Made by a program: the position numbers and the translations under genes
Origin: Balanoglossus misakiensis
Taxonomy: Eukaryota; Hemichordata
Length of the DNA: 64,000 nucleotides
Assembly: GCA_040954595.2 (NCBI GenBank)
Contig: CM082583.2
Coordinates: 7,502,001-7,566,000, forward strand
Direction of reading: 5' to 3'
Shown here: piece after piece, positions 1-9,587 of the stretch
How positions within the stretch are numbered: the first letter of the stretch is position 1
Layout: every line of letters begins with the position of its first letter
Notes under the pieces: model-generated
The model's database searches: none
Told to the model about the DNA's origin: nothing
Seen by the model: the letters and a program-made list of their open reading frames with translations, nothing else

Positions 1-3000
1 TGATTCAGGATCGAATGCATGAATGTCGACATCCAAACTTGCATTGGGATCTGTTGCTGAAGCTATTGTTGCACATAACTCTGCAGGGGAATCAAATCCG
101 AAGAACTGGAGATCCAGCAGTCCACTCAATTCATCGTTGATTCGGTCCAGCATTGGCGTACATATATCTGCATCATGCAAGCTTTCCATAGCTCGAGACT
201 TCATGTGCGATATTAGATCATGGGCCAGAGCAGGATCGGCACCTTCAGCAGTTGCTTCTTTAACATCAATGCAAAGTTGGTCACTGTCATCATAGTCTCC
301 GATGGCAGAGAAAACAACACCCATAATGTGGCCGAAGTCTGGTTCGTGTTCCTTGTCCATAATGTCTGAGGCGTGTTCAGATAGGGGATGATCTGAAAAG
401 CTGTCTTTGCTGACACTACCCTCGCACAAGATGGCTCCAATATGTAAATTGACTCCGATGACGCGGTGTAGGATTTTGTCGACATAGTCTTCTACTGAAT
501 GACGTCTGTTCGACAAAATATCAACAACTCCAGAGCAAATCTCATCGGGGTTGGTTACGTCAAAGTCTAATATGTCTGAGAAAGTGTTAGCCAAATTATG
601 TGAGTACCAATCACCAATTTCATCACTTTGGAAATTTATTTCAGATTGCGGGATATGTGGATTAAAGTTGTCTACATCACTCCCAGGCCTAGCATTAGAA
701 TGCCACGACTCAAAATCGTCTGATTCCGAAGTATCATCATTGCTATGTTCACTGTCGTGTACATCAGAAGACCATGAGTCCATTTTTTGATGATAATCTT
801 CACTTTCAGATGGAAGGAGGGATGGTTTGGAATCTTTATCTTGGTCCATATATTCACTCTTTTCTACATCTGAGGGCCAGGACTGTACATTGAGGTCACT
901 ATGCTCGCTTTTATGCAGCGCTTCAGAAGGCCAGGAATCCTGTCCAATGTCACTGCTATGACCATTGACAGATACATCAGAAGGCCACGAGCCACCATGA
1001 GACTGCAGATGAGGTCTTGATTCACTGTCATCATCGGTGTGTTCGCTGCTCAGTTGCACATCTGAGGGCCAGGACTGTACATTGAGGTCACTATTCTCGC
1101 TTTTATGCAGCGCTTCAGAAGGCCAGGAATCCTCTCCAATGTCACTGCTATGACCATTTAGAGATACATCAGAAGGCCACGAGCCACCATGAGACTGCAG
1201 ATGAGGTCTTGATTCACTGTCATCATCGGTGTGTTCGCTACTCAATTGCACATCTGAGGGCCAGGACTGTACATTGAGGTCACTATGTTCACTTTTGTGC
1301 AGCGCTTCAGAAGGCCAGGAATCCTGTCCAATGTCACTGCTATGACCATTTAGAGATACATCAGAAGGCCACGAGCCACCATGAGACTGCAGATGAGGTC
1401 TTGATTCACTGTCATCATCGGTCTGTTTGCTGCTCAGTTGCATATCTGAGGGCCAGGACTCTACATTGAGGTCACTATTCTCGCTTTTATGCAGCGCTTC
1501 AGAAGGCCAGGAATCCTGCCCAATGTCACTGCTATGACCATTTAGAGATACATCAGAAGGCCACGAGCCACCATGAGACTGCAGATGAGGTCTTGATTCA
1601 CTGTCATCATCAGTATGTTCGCTGCTCAGTTGCACATCTGAGGGCCAGGACTGTACATTGAGGTCAATATTCTCGCTTTTATGCAGCGCTTCAGAAGGCC
1701 AGGAATCCTGTCCAATGTCACTGCTATGACCATTTAGAGATACATCAGAAGGCCACGAGCCACCATGAGACTGCAGATGAGGTCTTGATTCACTGTCATC
1801 ATCGGTGTGTTCGCTACTCAATTGCACATCTGAGGGCCAGGACTGTACATTGAGGTTACTATGTTCACTTTTGTGCAGCGCTTCAGAAGGCCAGGAATCC
1901 TTTCCAATGTCACTTCTATGACCATTTAGAGATACATCAGAAGGCCACGAGTCATCTGGAGACTGCAGATGAGGTCTTGCATAACTGCCATCATCAGAGT
2001 GTTGGCTGCTCAGTTGCACATCTGAGGGCCAGGACTGTACATTGAGGTCACTATGTTCACTTTTATGCAGCGCTTCAGAAGGCCAGGAATCCTGTCCAAT
2101 GTCACTTCTATGACCATTTAGAGAATCAGAAGGCCACGAGTCATCTGGAGACTGCAGATGAGGTCTTGCATAACTGCCATCATCAGAGTGTTGGCTGCTC
2201 AATTGCACATCTGAGGGCCAGGACTGTACATTGAGGTCACTATGTTCACTTTTATGCAGCGCTTCAGAAGGCCAGGAATCCTGTCCAATGTCACTTCTAT
2301 GACCATTTAGAGAATCAGAAGGCCACGAGTCATCTGGAGACTGCAGATGAGGTCTTGCATAACTGTCATCATCAGAGTGTTGGCTGCTCAGTTGCACATC
2401 TGAGGGCCAGGATTGTACATTGAGGTCACTATTCTTGCTTTTATGCAGCGCTTCAGAAGGCCAGGAATCCTGTCCAATGTCACTTCTATGACCATTTAGA
2501 GATACATCAGAAGGCCACGAGCCACCATGAGACTGCAGATGAGGTCTTGATTCACTGTCACCATCGGTGTGTTGGCTGCTCAGTTGCACATCTGAGGGCC
2601 AGGACTCTACATTGAGGTCACTATGTTCACTTTTATGCAGCGCTTCAGAAGGCCAGGAATCCTGTCCAGTGTCACTTCTATGACCATTTAGAGATACATC
2701 AGAAGGCCACGAGTCATCTTGAGACTGCAGATGAGGTCTTGCATAACTGCCACCATCAGAGTGTTGGCTGCTCAGTTGCACATCTGAAGGCCAGGACTGT
2801 ACATTGAGGTCACTATTCTCGCTTTTATGCAGCGCTTCAGAAGGCCAGGAATCCTGTCCAATGTCACTTCTATGACCATTTAGAGATACATCAGAAGGCC
2901 ACGAGCCACCATGAGACTGCAGATGAGGTCTTGATTCACTGTCACCATCGGTGTGTTCGCTGCTCAGTTGCACATCTGAGGGCCAGGACTGTCCATTTAG

Positions 3001-6000
3001 AAAACTTCTGTCATATCCAAAGTCCGTTTTAGATGACCAAGAACCATCAGCTAGCATACTACTTAAAATACCATATGATTGACTACCAAATGAAAATTCA
3101 GAAGAAAACCATTCTTGGTTAACAAAATCCTTGCAATGCTTGTTGAGTGCATCTCCATTATCATGTTTTATCTCATTACATATACGCTGGAACATTCTTC
3201 CACCAAACATTTCCCTGCCCAGTACTTCACCAACAGTGTCACAGAATAAGACAGCTCCATCATAGACACTTTCAGCATTCAAGATGTGACCAGCTACTTT
3301 AAGAACGTCTTCATTAGACAGACCAGGCAATATCATTCCGGGTGTTTGGAATGGCTCCATGTGTGAGAATGATTCACTCTTATCAGGATCAAATGCATGA
3401 ATGTCGACATCCAAACTTGCATTGGGATCTGTTGCTGAAACTATTGTTGCACATAACTCTGCAGGGGAATCAAATCCGAAGAAATGGAGATCCAACATTC
3501 CATTCAATTCATCGTTGATTCGGTCCAGCATTGGCGTACATATATCTGCATCATGCAAGCTTTCCATAACTCGAGACTTCATGTGGGATATTAGATCATG
3601 GGCCAGAGCAGGATCGGCACCTTCAGCAGTTGCTTCTTTAACATCAATGCAAAGTTGGTCACTGTCATCATAGTCTCCGATGGAAGAGAAAACAACACCC
3701 ATAATGTGTCCGAAGTCTTGTTCGTGTTCCTTGTCCATCTTGTCTGAAGCGTGATGACTATAATCAAACTCACTTTCCTTGTCCATCTTCTCTGAAGCCT
3801 GATCAGATGGAAGATGATCTGAAAAGCTGTCCTTGTTACCAAGTGGACCCTCACACAAGATGGCTCCCATGTGCAAATTGACTCTGATGACGCGGTGTAG
3901 GATTTCATCGACATAGTCTTCTACTGAATGATGTCTGTTTGACAAAATATCAACAACTCCAGGACAAATCTCATCGGGGTTGGTTACGTCAAAGTCTAAC
4001 ATGTCTGAGATTGCTTCGGTTAAATGATGGAGGTACCATTCACCTATCCAATCATCATGATGATCTTCATACATCATGTTCCAGCACATGTCTCTTGTAC
4101 TGTCCATGTCATCATCACGTATTTTGTCACACATGTCCTGAAACATTCTTCCGCCAAACATTTCCATGCCCAGTACTTCACCAACAGTGTCACAGAATAA
4201 GACAGCTCCATCATAGACACTGGCAGCATTCAAGATGTGACCAGCTACTTTAAGAACATCTTCATTAGACACACCAGGCAATACCATTCCGGGTGTTTTG
4301 AATGGCTCCATGTGTGAAAATGATTCACTGTTATCAGGATCAAATGCATGAATGTCGACATCCAAACTTGCATTGGGATCTGTTGCTGAAACTATTGTTG
4401 CACATAACTCTGCAGGGGAATCAAATCCGAAGAAATGGAGATCCAACATTCCATTCAATTCATCGTTGATTCGGTCCAGCATTGGCGTACATTTATCTGC
4501 ATCATGCAAGCTTTCCATAACTCGAGACTTCATGTGGGATATTAGATCATGGGCCAGAGCAGGATCGGCACCTTCAGCAGTTGCTTCTTTAACATCAATG
4601 CAAAGTTGGTCACTGTCATCATAGTCTCCGATGGCAGAGAAAACAACACCTAGAAAGTGGCCGAAGTCTTGTTCGTGTTCCTTGTCCATCTTGTCTGAAG
4701 CGTGATGACTATAATCAAACTCACTTTCCTTGTCCATCTTCTCTGAATCCTGATCAGATGGAGGATGATCTGAAAAGCTGTCCTTGTTACCATGTGGACC
4801 CTCACACAAGATGGCTCCCATGTGCAAATTGACTCTGATGACGCGGTGTAGGATTTCGTCGACATATTCTTCTACTGAACGACGTCTGTTTGACAAAATA
4901 TCAACAACTCCAGGACAGATCTCATCGGGGTTGGTTACGTCAAAGTCTAACATGTCTGAGATTGCTTCGGTTAAATGATGGAGGTACCATTCACCTATCC
5001 AATCATCATGATGATCTTCATACATCATGTTCCAGCACATGTCTCTGATACTGTCCATGTCATCATCACGTATTTTGTCACACATGTCCTGAAACATTCT
5101 TCCGCCAAACATTTCCATGCCCAGTACTTCACCAACAGTGTCACAGAATAAGACAGCTCCATCATAGACACTGGCAGCATTCAAGATGTGACCAGCTACT
5201 TTAAGAACATCTTCATTAGACACACCAGGCAATACCATTCCGGGTGTTTTGAATGGCTCCATGTGTGAAAATGATTCACTGTTATCAGGATCAAATGCAT
5301 GAATGTCGACATCCAAACTTGCATTGGGATCTGTTGCTGAAACTATTGTTGCACATAACTCTGCAGGGGAATCAAATCCGAAGAAATGGAGATCCAACAT
5401 TCCATTCAATTCATCGTTGATTCGGTCCAGCATTGGCGTACATTTATCTGCATCATGCAAGCTTTCCATAACTCGAGACTTCATGTGCGATATTAGATCA
5501 TGGGCCAGAGCAGGATCAGCACCTTCAGCAGTTGCTTCTTTAACATCAATGCAAAGTTGGTCACTGTCATCATAGTCTCCGATGGCAGAGAAAACAACAC
5601 CTAGAAAGTGGCCGAAGTCTTGTTCGTGTTCCTTGTCCATCTTGTCTGAAGCGTGATGACTATAATCAAACTCACTTTCCTTGTCCATCTTCTCTGAATC
5701 CTGATCAGATGGAGGATGATCTGAAAAGCTGTCCTTGTTGCCATGTGGACCCTCACACAAGATGGCTCCCATGTGCAAATTGACTCTGATGACGCTGTGT
5801 AGGATTTCGTCGACATAGTCTTCTACTGAATGATGTCTGTTTGACAAAATATCAACAACTCCAGGACAAATCTCATCGGGGTTGGTTACGTCAAAGTCTA
5901 ACATGTCTGAGATTGCTTCGGTTAAATGATGGAGGTACCATTCACCTATCCAATCATCATGATGATCTTCATACATCATGTTCCAGCACATGTCTCTTGT

Positions 6001-9000
6001 ACTGTCCATGTCATCATCACGTATTTTGTCACACATGTCCCGGAACATTCTTCCGCCAAACATTCCCATACCCAGTACTTCACCAACAGTGTCACAGAAT
6101 AAGACAGCTCCATCATAGACACTTTCAGCATTCAAGATGTGACCAGCTACTTTCAGAATATCTTCATTAGACACACCAGGCAATATCATTCCGGGTGTTT
6201 GAAATGGCTCCATGTGTGAAAATGATTCACTGTTATCAGGATCAAATGCATGAATGTCGACATCCAAACTTGCATTTGGATCTGTAGCTGAAACTATTGT
6301 TGCACATAACTCTGCAGGGGAATCAAATCCGAAGAAATGGAGATCCAACATTCCATTCAATTCATTGTTGATTCGGTCCAGCATTGGTGTACATTTATCT
6401 GCATCATGCAAGCTTTCCATAACTCGAGACTTCATGTGCGATATTAGATCATGGGCCAAAGCAGGATCGGCACCTTCAGCAGTTGCTTCTTTAACATCAA
6501 TGCAAAGTTGATCACTGTCATCATAGTCTCCGATGGCAGAGAAAACAACACCTAGAAAGTGGCCGAAGTCTGGTTCGTGTTCCTTGTCCATCTTGTCTGA
6601 AGCGTGATGACTATAATCAAACTCACTTTCCTTGTCCATCTTCTCTGAAGACTGATCAGATGGAGGATGATCTGAAAAGCTGTCCTTGTTACCATGTGGA
6701 CCCTCACACAAGATGGCTCCCATGTGCAAATTGACTCTGATGACGCGGTGTAGGATTTCGTCGACATAGTCTTCTACTGAATGATGTCTGTTTGACAAAA
6801 TATCAACAACTCCAGGACAAATCTCATCGGGGTTGGTTACGTCAAAGTCTAACATGTCTGAGATTGCTTCGGTTAAATGATGGAGGTACCATTCACCTAT
6901 CCAATCATCATGATGATCTTCATACATCATGTTCCAGCACATGTCTCTTGTACTGTCCATGTCATCATCACGTATTTTGTCACACATGTCCTGAAACATT
7001 CTTCCGCCAAACATTTCCATGCCCAGTACTTCACCAACAGTGTCACAGAATAAGACAGCTCCATCATAGACACTGGCAGCATTCAAGATGTGACCAGCTA
7101 CTTTAAGAACATCTTCATTAGACAGACCAGGCAATATCATTCCGGGTGTTTGGAATGGCTCCATGTGTGAAAATGATTCACTTTTATCAGGATCAAATGC
7201 ATGAATGTCGACATCCAAACTTGCATTGGGATCTGTTGCTGAAACTATTGTTGCACATAACTCTGCAGGGGAATCAAATCCGAAGAACTGGAGATCCAGC
7301 AGTCCATTCAATTCATCGTTGATTCGGTCCAGCATTGGCGTACATTTATCTGCATCATGCAAGCTTTCCATAGCTCGAGACTTCATGTGCGATATTAGAT
7401 CACGGGCCAGAGCAGGATCGGCACCTTCAGCAGTTGCTTCTTTAACATCAATGCAAAGTTGGTCACTGTCATCATAGTCTCCGATGGAAGAGAAAACAAC
7501 ACCTAGAAAGTGGCCGAAGTCTTGTTCGTGTTCCTTGTCCATCTTGTCTGAAGCGTGATGACTATAATCAAACTCACTTTCCTTGTCTATCTTCTCTGAA
7601 GCCTGATCAGATGGAAGATGATCTGAAAAGCTGTCCTTGTTACCATGTGGACCCTCACACAAGATGGCTCCCATGTGCAAATTGACTCTGATGACGCGGT
7701 GTAGGATTTCGTCGACATATTCTTCTACTGAACGACGTCTGTTTGACAAAATATCAACAACTCCAGGACAGATCTCATCGGGGTTGGTTACGTCAAAGTC
7801 TAACATGTCTGAGATTGCTTCGGTTAAATGATGGAGGTACCATTCACCTATCCAATCATCATGATGATCTTCATACATCATGTTCCAGCACATGTCTCTT
7901 GTACTGTCCATGTCATCATCACGTATTTTGTCACACATGTCCTGGAACATTCTTCCGCCAAACATTTCCATGCCCAGTACTTCACCAACAGTGTCACAGA
8001 ATAAGACAGCTCCATCATAGACACTGGCAGCATTCAAGATGTGACCAGCTACTTTAAGAACATCTTCATTAGACAGACCAGGCAATATCATTCCGGGTGT
8101 TTGGAATGGCTCCATGTGTGAAAATGATTCACTGTTATCAGGATCAAATGCATGAATGTCGACATCCAAACTTGCATTGGGATCTGTTGCTGAAACTATT
8201 GTTGCACATAACTCTGCAGGGGAATCAAATCCGAAGAAATGGAGATCCAACATTCCATTCAATTCATCGTTGATTCGGTCCAGCATTGGCGTACATTTAT
8301 CTGCATCATGCAAGCTTTCCATAACTCGAGACTTCATGTGGGATATTAGATCATGGGCCAGAGCAGGATCGGCACCTTCAGCAGTTGCTTCTTTAACATC
8401 AATGCAAAGTTGGTCACTGTCATCATAGTCTCCGATGGCAGAGAAAACAACATTTAGAAAGTGGCCGAAGTCTGGTTCGTGTTCCTTGTCCATCTTGTCT
8501 GAAGCGTGATGACTATAATCAAACTCACTTTCCTTGTCCATCTTCTCTGAAGACTGATCAGATGGAGGATGATCAGAAAAGCTGTCCTTGCTACCATGTG
8601 GACCCTCACACAAGATGGCTCCTATGTGCAAATTGACTCTGATGACGCGGTGTAGGATTTCGTCGACATATTCTTCTACTGAACGACGTCTGTTTGACAA
8701 AATATCAACAACTCCAGGACAGATCTCATCGGGGTTGGTTACGTCAAATTCTAACATGTGTGAGAATGTTTCGGTTAAATGATGGGCGTACCATTTGTCT
8801 ATCCAATTATTGTGGTCTCCGAGATGATCATCACTGGCACCGTACACCATATTCCAGGAAAATCCTGCGCTGGAGTCTTGTCCTATTGATGTCTCACTGT
8901 TGTGTTGTTTTACATGGAAGTGGTGTGGCTCTCCGTCTGGAGGAATTTTCTCCGTTAGTCCCTTCGGAACATTTGATAGAGTGAGGCATGCTATTGCGAA

Positions 9001-9018
9001 AACCAGTGTGAGTGCCAT
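1..9018 (-). CDS. Giant repetitive secreted or receptor-type protein (gene A), 5' exon, partial
   Basis: The frame beginning at the ATG at 9018-9016 stays open down to base 1 without a stop, so at least 3006 codons lie in one exon; the 3' end is outside the window. The first 23 or so residues (MALTLVFAIACLTL...) form a typical signal peptide. Then come six nearly identical 317-residue modules, a Trp-Pro-Ser repeat array and a seventh module. Each module carries eight cysteines in contexts such as DEICPGVV, GAILCEG, SDQLC, CTPMLDRIN, AELC, LFCD, MCDKI and RDMC. The same cysteine framework occurs, more diverged, in gene B, which lies upstream in the same orientation, so gene A is its tandem paralogue and may also continue into REJ/GPS exons beyond the left edge (inference). 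Function unknown; extracellular location follows from the signal peptide. A TATATA stretch lies about 45 bp upstream of the ATG. Confidence 0.85.
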   Translation of the reverse strand, partial: MALTLVFAIACLTLSNVPKGLTEKIPPDGEPHHFHVKQHNSETSIGQDSSAGFSWNMVYGASDDHLGDHNNWIDKWYAHHLTETFSHMLEFDVTNPDEICPGVVDILSNRRRSVEEYVDEILHRVIRVNLHIGAILCEGPHGSKDSFSDHPPSDQSSEKMDKESEFDYSHHASDKMDKEHEPDFGHFLNVVFSAIGDYDDSDQLCIDVKEATAEGADPALAHDLISHMKSRVMESLHDADKCTPMLDRINDELNGMLDLHFFGFDSPAELCATIVSATDPNASLDVDIHAFDPDNSESFSHMEPFQTPGMILPGLSNEDVLKVAGHILNAASVYDGAVLFCDTVGEVLGMEMFGGRMFQDMCDKIRDDDMDSTRDMCWNMMYEDHHDDWIGEWYLHHLTEAISDMLDFDVTNPDEICPGVVDILSNRRRSVEEYVDEILHRVIRVNLHMGAILCEGPHGNKDSFSDHLPSDQASEKIDKESEFDYSHHASDKMDKEHEQDFGHFLGVVFSSIGDYDDSDQLCIDVKEATAEGADPALARDLISHMKSRAMESLHDADKCTPMLDRINDELNGLLDLQFFGFDSPAELCATIVSATDPNASLDVDIHAFDPDKSESFSHMEPFQTPGMILPGLSNEDVLKVAGHILNAASVYDGAVLFCDTVGEVLGMEMFGGRMFQDMCDKIRDDDMDSTRDMCWNMMYEDHHDDWIGEWYLHHLTEAISDMLDFDVTNPDEICPGVVDILSNRHHSVEDYVDEILHRVIRVNLHMGAILCEGPHGNKDSFSDHPPSDQSSEKMDKESEFDYSHHASDKMDKEHEPDFGHFLGVVFSAIGDYDDSDQLCIDVKEATAEGADPALAHDLISHMKSRVMESLHDADKCTPMLDRINNELNGMLDLHFFGFDSPAELCATIVSATDPNASLDVDIHAFDPDNSESFSHMEPFQTPGMILPGVSNEDILKVAGHILNAESVYDGAVLFCDTVGEVLGMGMFGGRMFRDMCDKIRDDDMDSTRDMCWNMMYEDHHDDWIGEWYLHHLTEAISDMLDFDVTNPDEICPGVVDILSNRHHSVEDYVDEILHSVIRVNLHMGAILCEGPHGNKDSFSDHPPSDQDSEKMDKESEFDYSHHASDKMDKEHEQDFGHFLGVVFSAIGDYDDSDQLCIDVKEATAEGADPALAHDLISHMKSRVMESLHDADKCTPMLDRINDELNGMLDLHFFGFDSPAELCATIVSATDPNASLDVDIHAFDPDNSESFSHMEPFKTPGMVLPGVSNEDVLKVAGHILNAASVYDGAVLFCDTVGEVLGMEMFGGRMFQDMCDKIRDDDMDSIRDMCWNMMYEDHHDDWIGEWYLHHLTEAISDMLDFDVTNPDEICPGVVDILSNRRRSVEEYVDEILHRVIRVNLHMGAILCEGPHGNKDSFSDHPPSDQDSEKMDKESEFDYSHHASDKMDKEHEQDFGHFLGVVFSAIGDYDDSDQLCIDVKEATAEGADPALAHDLISHMKSRVMESLHDADKCTPMLDRINDELNGMLDLHFFGFDSPAELCATIVSATDPNASLDVDIHAFDPDNSESFSHMEPFKTPGMVLPGVSNEDVLKVAGHILNAASVYDGAVLFCDTVGEVLGMEMFGGRMFQDMCDKIRDDDMDSTRDMCWNMMYEDHHDDWIGEWYLHHLTEAISDMLDFDVTNPDEICPGVVDILSNRHHSVEDYVDEILHRVIRVNLHMGAILCEGPLGNKDSFSDHLPSDQASEKMDKESEFDYSHHASDKMDKEHEQDFGHIMGVVFSSIGDYDDSDQLCIDVKEATAEGADPALAHDLISHMKSRVMESLHDADICTPMLDRINDELNGMLDLHFFGFDSPAELCATIVSATDPNASLDVDIHAFDPDKSESFSHMEPFQTPGMILPGLSNEDVLKVAGHILNAESVYDGAVLFCDTVGEVLGREMFGGRMFQRICNEIKHDNGDALNKHCKDFVNQEWFSSEFSFGSQSYGILSSMLADGSWSSKTDFGYDRSFLNGQSWPSDVQLSSEHTDGDSESRPHLQSHGGSWPSDVSLNGHRSDIGQDSWPSEALHKSENSDLNVQSWPSDVQLSSQHSDGGSYARPHLQSQDDSWPSDVSLNGHRSDTGQDSWPSEALHKSEHSDLNVESWPSDVQLSSQHTDGDSESRPHLQSHGGSWPSDVSLNGHRSDIGQDSWPSEALHKSKNSDLNVQSWPSDVQLSSQHSDDDSYARPHLQSPDDSWPSDSLNGHRSDIGQDSWPSEALHKSEHSDLNVQSWPSDVQLSSQHSDDGSYARPHLQSPDDSWPSDSLNGHRSDIGQDSWPSEALHKSEHSDLNVQSWPSDVQLSSQHSDDGSYARPHLQSPDDSWPSDVSLNGHRSDIGKDSWPSEALHKSEHSNLNVQSWPSDVQLSSEHTDDDSESRPHLQSHGGSWPSDVSLNGHSSDIGQDSWPSEALHKSENIDLNVQSWPSDVQLSSEHTDDDSESRPHLQSHGGSWPSDVSLNGHSSDIGQDSWPSEALHKSENSDLNVESWPSDMQLSSKQTDDDSESRPHLQSHGGSWPSDVSLNGHSSDIGQDSWPSEALHKSEHSDLNVQSWPSDVQLSSEHTDDDSESRPHLQSHGGSWPSDVSLNGHSSDIGEDSWPSEALHKSENSDLNVQSWPSDVQLSSEHTDDDSESRPHLQSHGGSWPSDVSVNGHSSDIGQDSWPSEALHKSEHSDLNVQSWPSDVEKSEYMDQDKDSKPSLLPSESEDYHQKMDSWSSDVHDSEHSNDDTSESDDFESWHSNARPGSDVDNFNPHIPQSEINFQSDEIGDWYSHNLANTFSDILDFDVTNPDEICSGVVDILSNRRHSVEDYVDKILHRVIGVNLHIGAILCEGSVSKDSFSDHPLSEHASDIMDKEHEPDFGHIMGVVFSAIGDYDDSDQLCIDVKEATAEGADPALAHDLISHMKSRAMESLHDADICTPMLDRINDELSGLLDLQFFGFDSPAELCATIASATDPNASLDVDIHAFDPES
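640..2995 (-). repeat. 192-bp coding minisatellite encoding a 64-aa Trp-Pro-Ser repeat
   Basis: The landmark catctgagg starts at 867, 1059, 1251, 1443, 1635, 1827, 2019, 2208, 2397, 2589, 2781 and 2973, giving eleven full units of 192 bp, two of them 189 bp through an in-frame 3-bp loss. Degenerate units extend to about 640. In the frame of gene A each unit contains three SWPSD or SWPSE motifs about 21 residues apart, in a Ser, Asp, Glu and His-rich, cysteine-free background. It is probably a disordered spacer between module 6 and module 7. Motifs of the S-x-E type occur repeatedly and could be substrates of a secretory casein kinase (Fam20C type), which is inference. Confidence 0.95.
3054..8760 (-). 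repeat. Six tandem 951-bp coding repeats (317-aa module)
   Basis: Identical landmarks recur exactly every 951 bp: the sequence at 8156 returns at 7205, 6254, 5303, 4352 and 3401, and the one at 8694 returns at 7743, 6792, 5841, 4890 and 3939. A seventh copy is split off at 1-567 by the inserted 192-bp array. The period is a multiple of three, so the reading frame of gene A passes through all copies. Copies differ by only a few substitutions, for example a 90-codon stretch compared between 4352 and 8156 is almost unchanged. This implies recent unequal crossing-over or gene conversion, and makes copy number vulnerable to assembly collapse. Confidence 0.95.
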
Positions 9019-9397
9019 TTTTTACCAGTTTTGTCGAAGGGTTGTCATCACATAGTCGCTATATATTGATGATATTAGGGTGGATAGAACACGCCTGTCT
9101 CAACTGCACGAGACCTTCTCTCCGTTTGGAGTGAACTGTCAGTGTCGATCGAATTGTTTAGGTTGGTAGTCAATAAATGTCTTATAGACAGAGAAAAGAA
9201 AGGATGAATGGCTTGGCTATTCTTTCTTCTGCTGACGTCAGGGGTTTTCATTGCTGGTAACAGTATTGTTCTCGTAAACAGTATGTTCGGATTGTATTGA
9301 AAGCATTCCCTTTGTCGCGAGGGAATTGAGACTTCGTTATTGCATAATGTATCGATCTGTGAGCGTGTTTGACAGAGAAACATTCTACTGGTGTTAA
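9019..9397. promoter_or_regulatory. Putative promoter of gene A
   Basis: This is the segment upstream of the gene A start. On the minus strand a TATATA run lies at about 9066-9060, and a perfect CRE palindrome TGACGTCA lies at 9233-9240, 215 bp from the ATG. Gene B has the same palindrome 273 bp upstream of its own ATG. No transcription start can be fixed from sequence. Confidence 0.4.
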
Positions 9398-9587
9398 ATG
9401 TACACAGTCACCTCAAATTTACATATATCCATAAATAACAAACATCACGTACTAGTATCTGGGTGTTCTATAGAACATATGGTGGCGCTCTTTTTTCGCG
9501 TGTGGCACTCACTGAAAATCACTGATTGGCTAGATCTCAGTTTGCCATGGTAACTGTAGCTAAATTTTCGTAGGTGATCGTATACTT
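9398..9587. mobile_element. Decayed MITE copy, TTAA-type
   Basis: This stretch of about 190 bp aligns almost throughout with the element at 63487-63671, sharing blocks such as gaacatatggtggcgctctt and tgattggctagatctca. The left end is preceded by TTAA (9394-9397) and begins with a degenerate form of the inverted repeat; the right end AGGTGATCGTATACTT is followed by a decayed target site. The short open frame across it is part of the repeat and not a gene. Confidence 0.75.

Noticed and set aside
867-2990. Regular repeats that might be taken for a CRISPR array
   Set aside because: The whole 192-bp unit is repeated without variable spacers, and it is translated in frame; this is a coding minisatellite in a eukaryote.
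3401-8784. Repeated short plus-strand frames of 64 to 109 codons
   Set aside because: They recur every 951 bp because they are shadows of the coding repeats in gene A, which is read on the minus strand.
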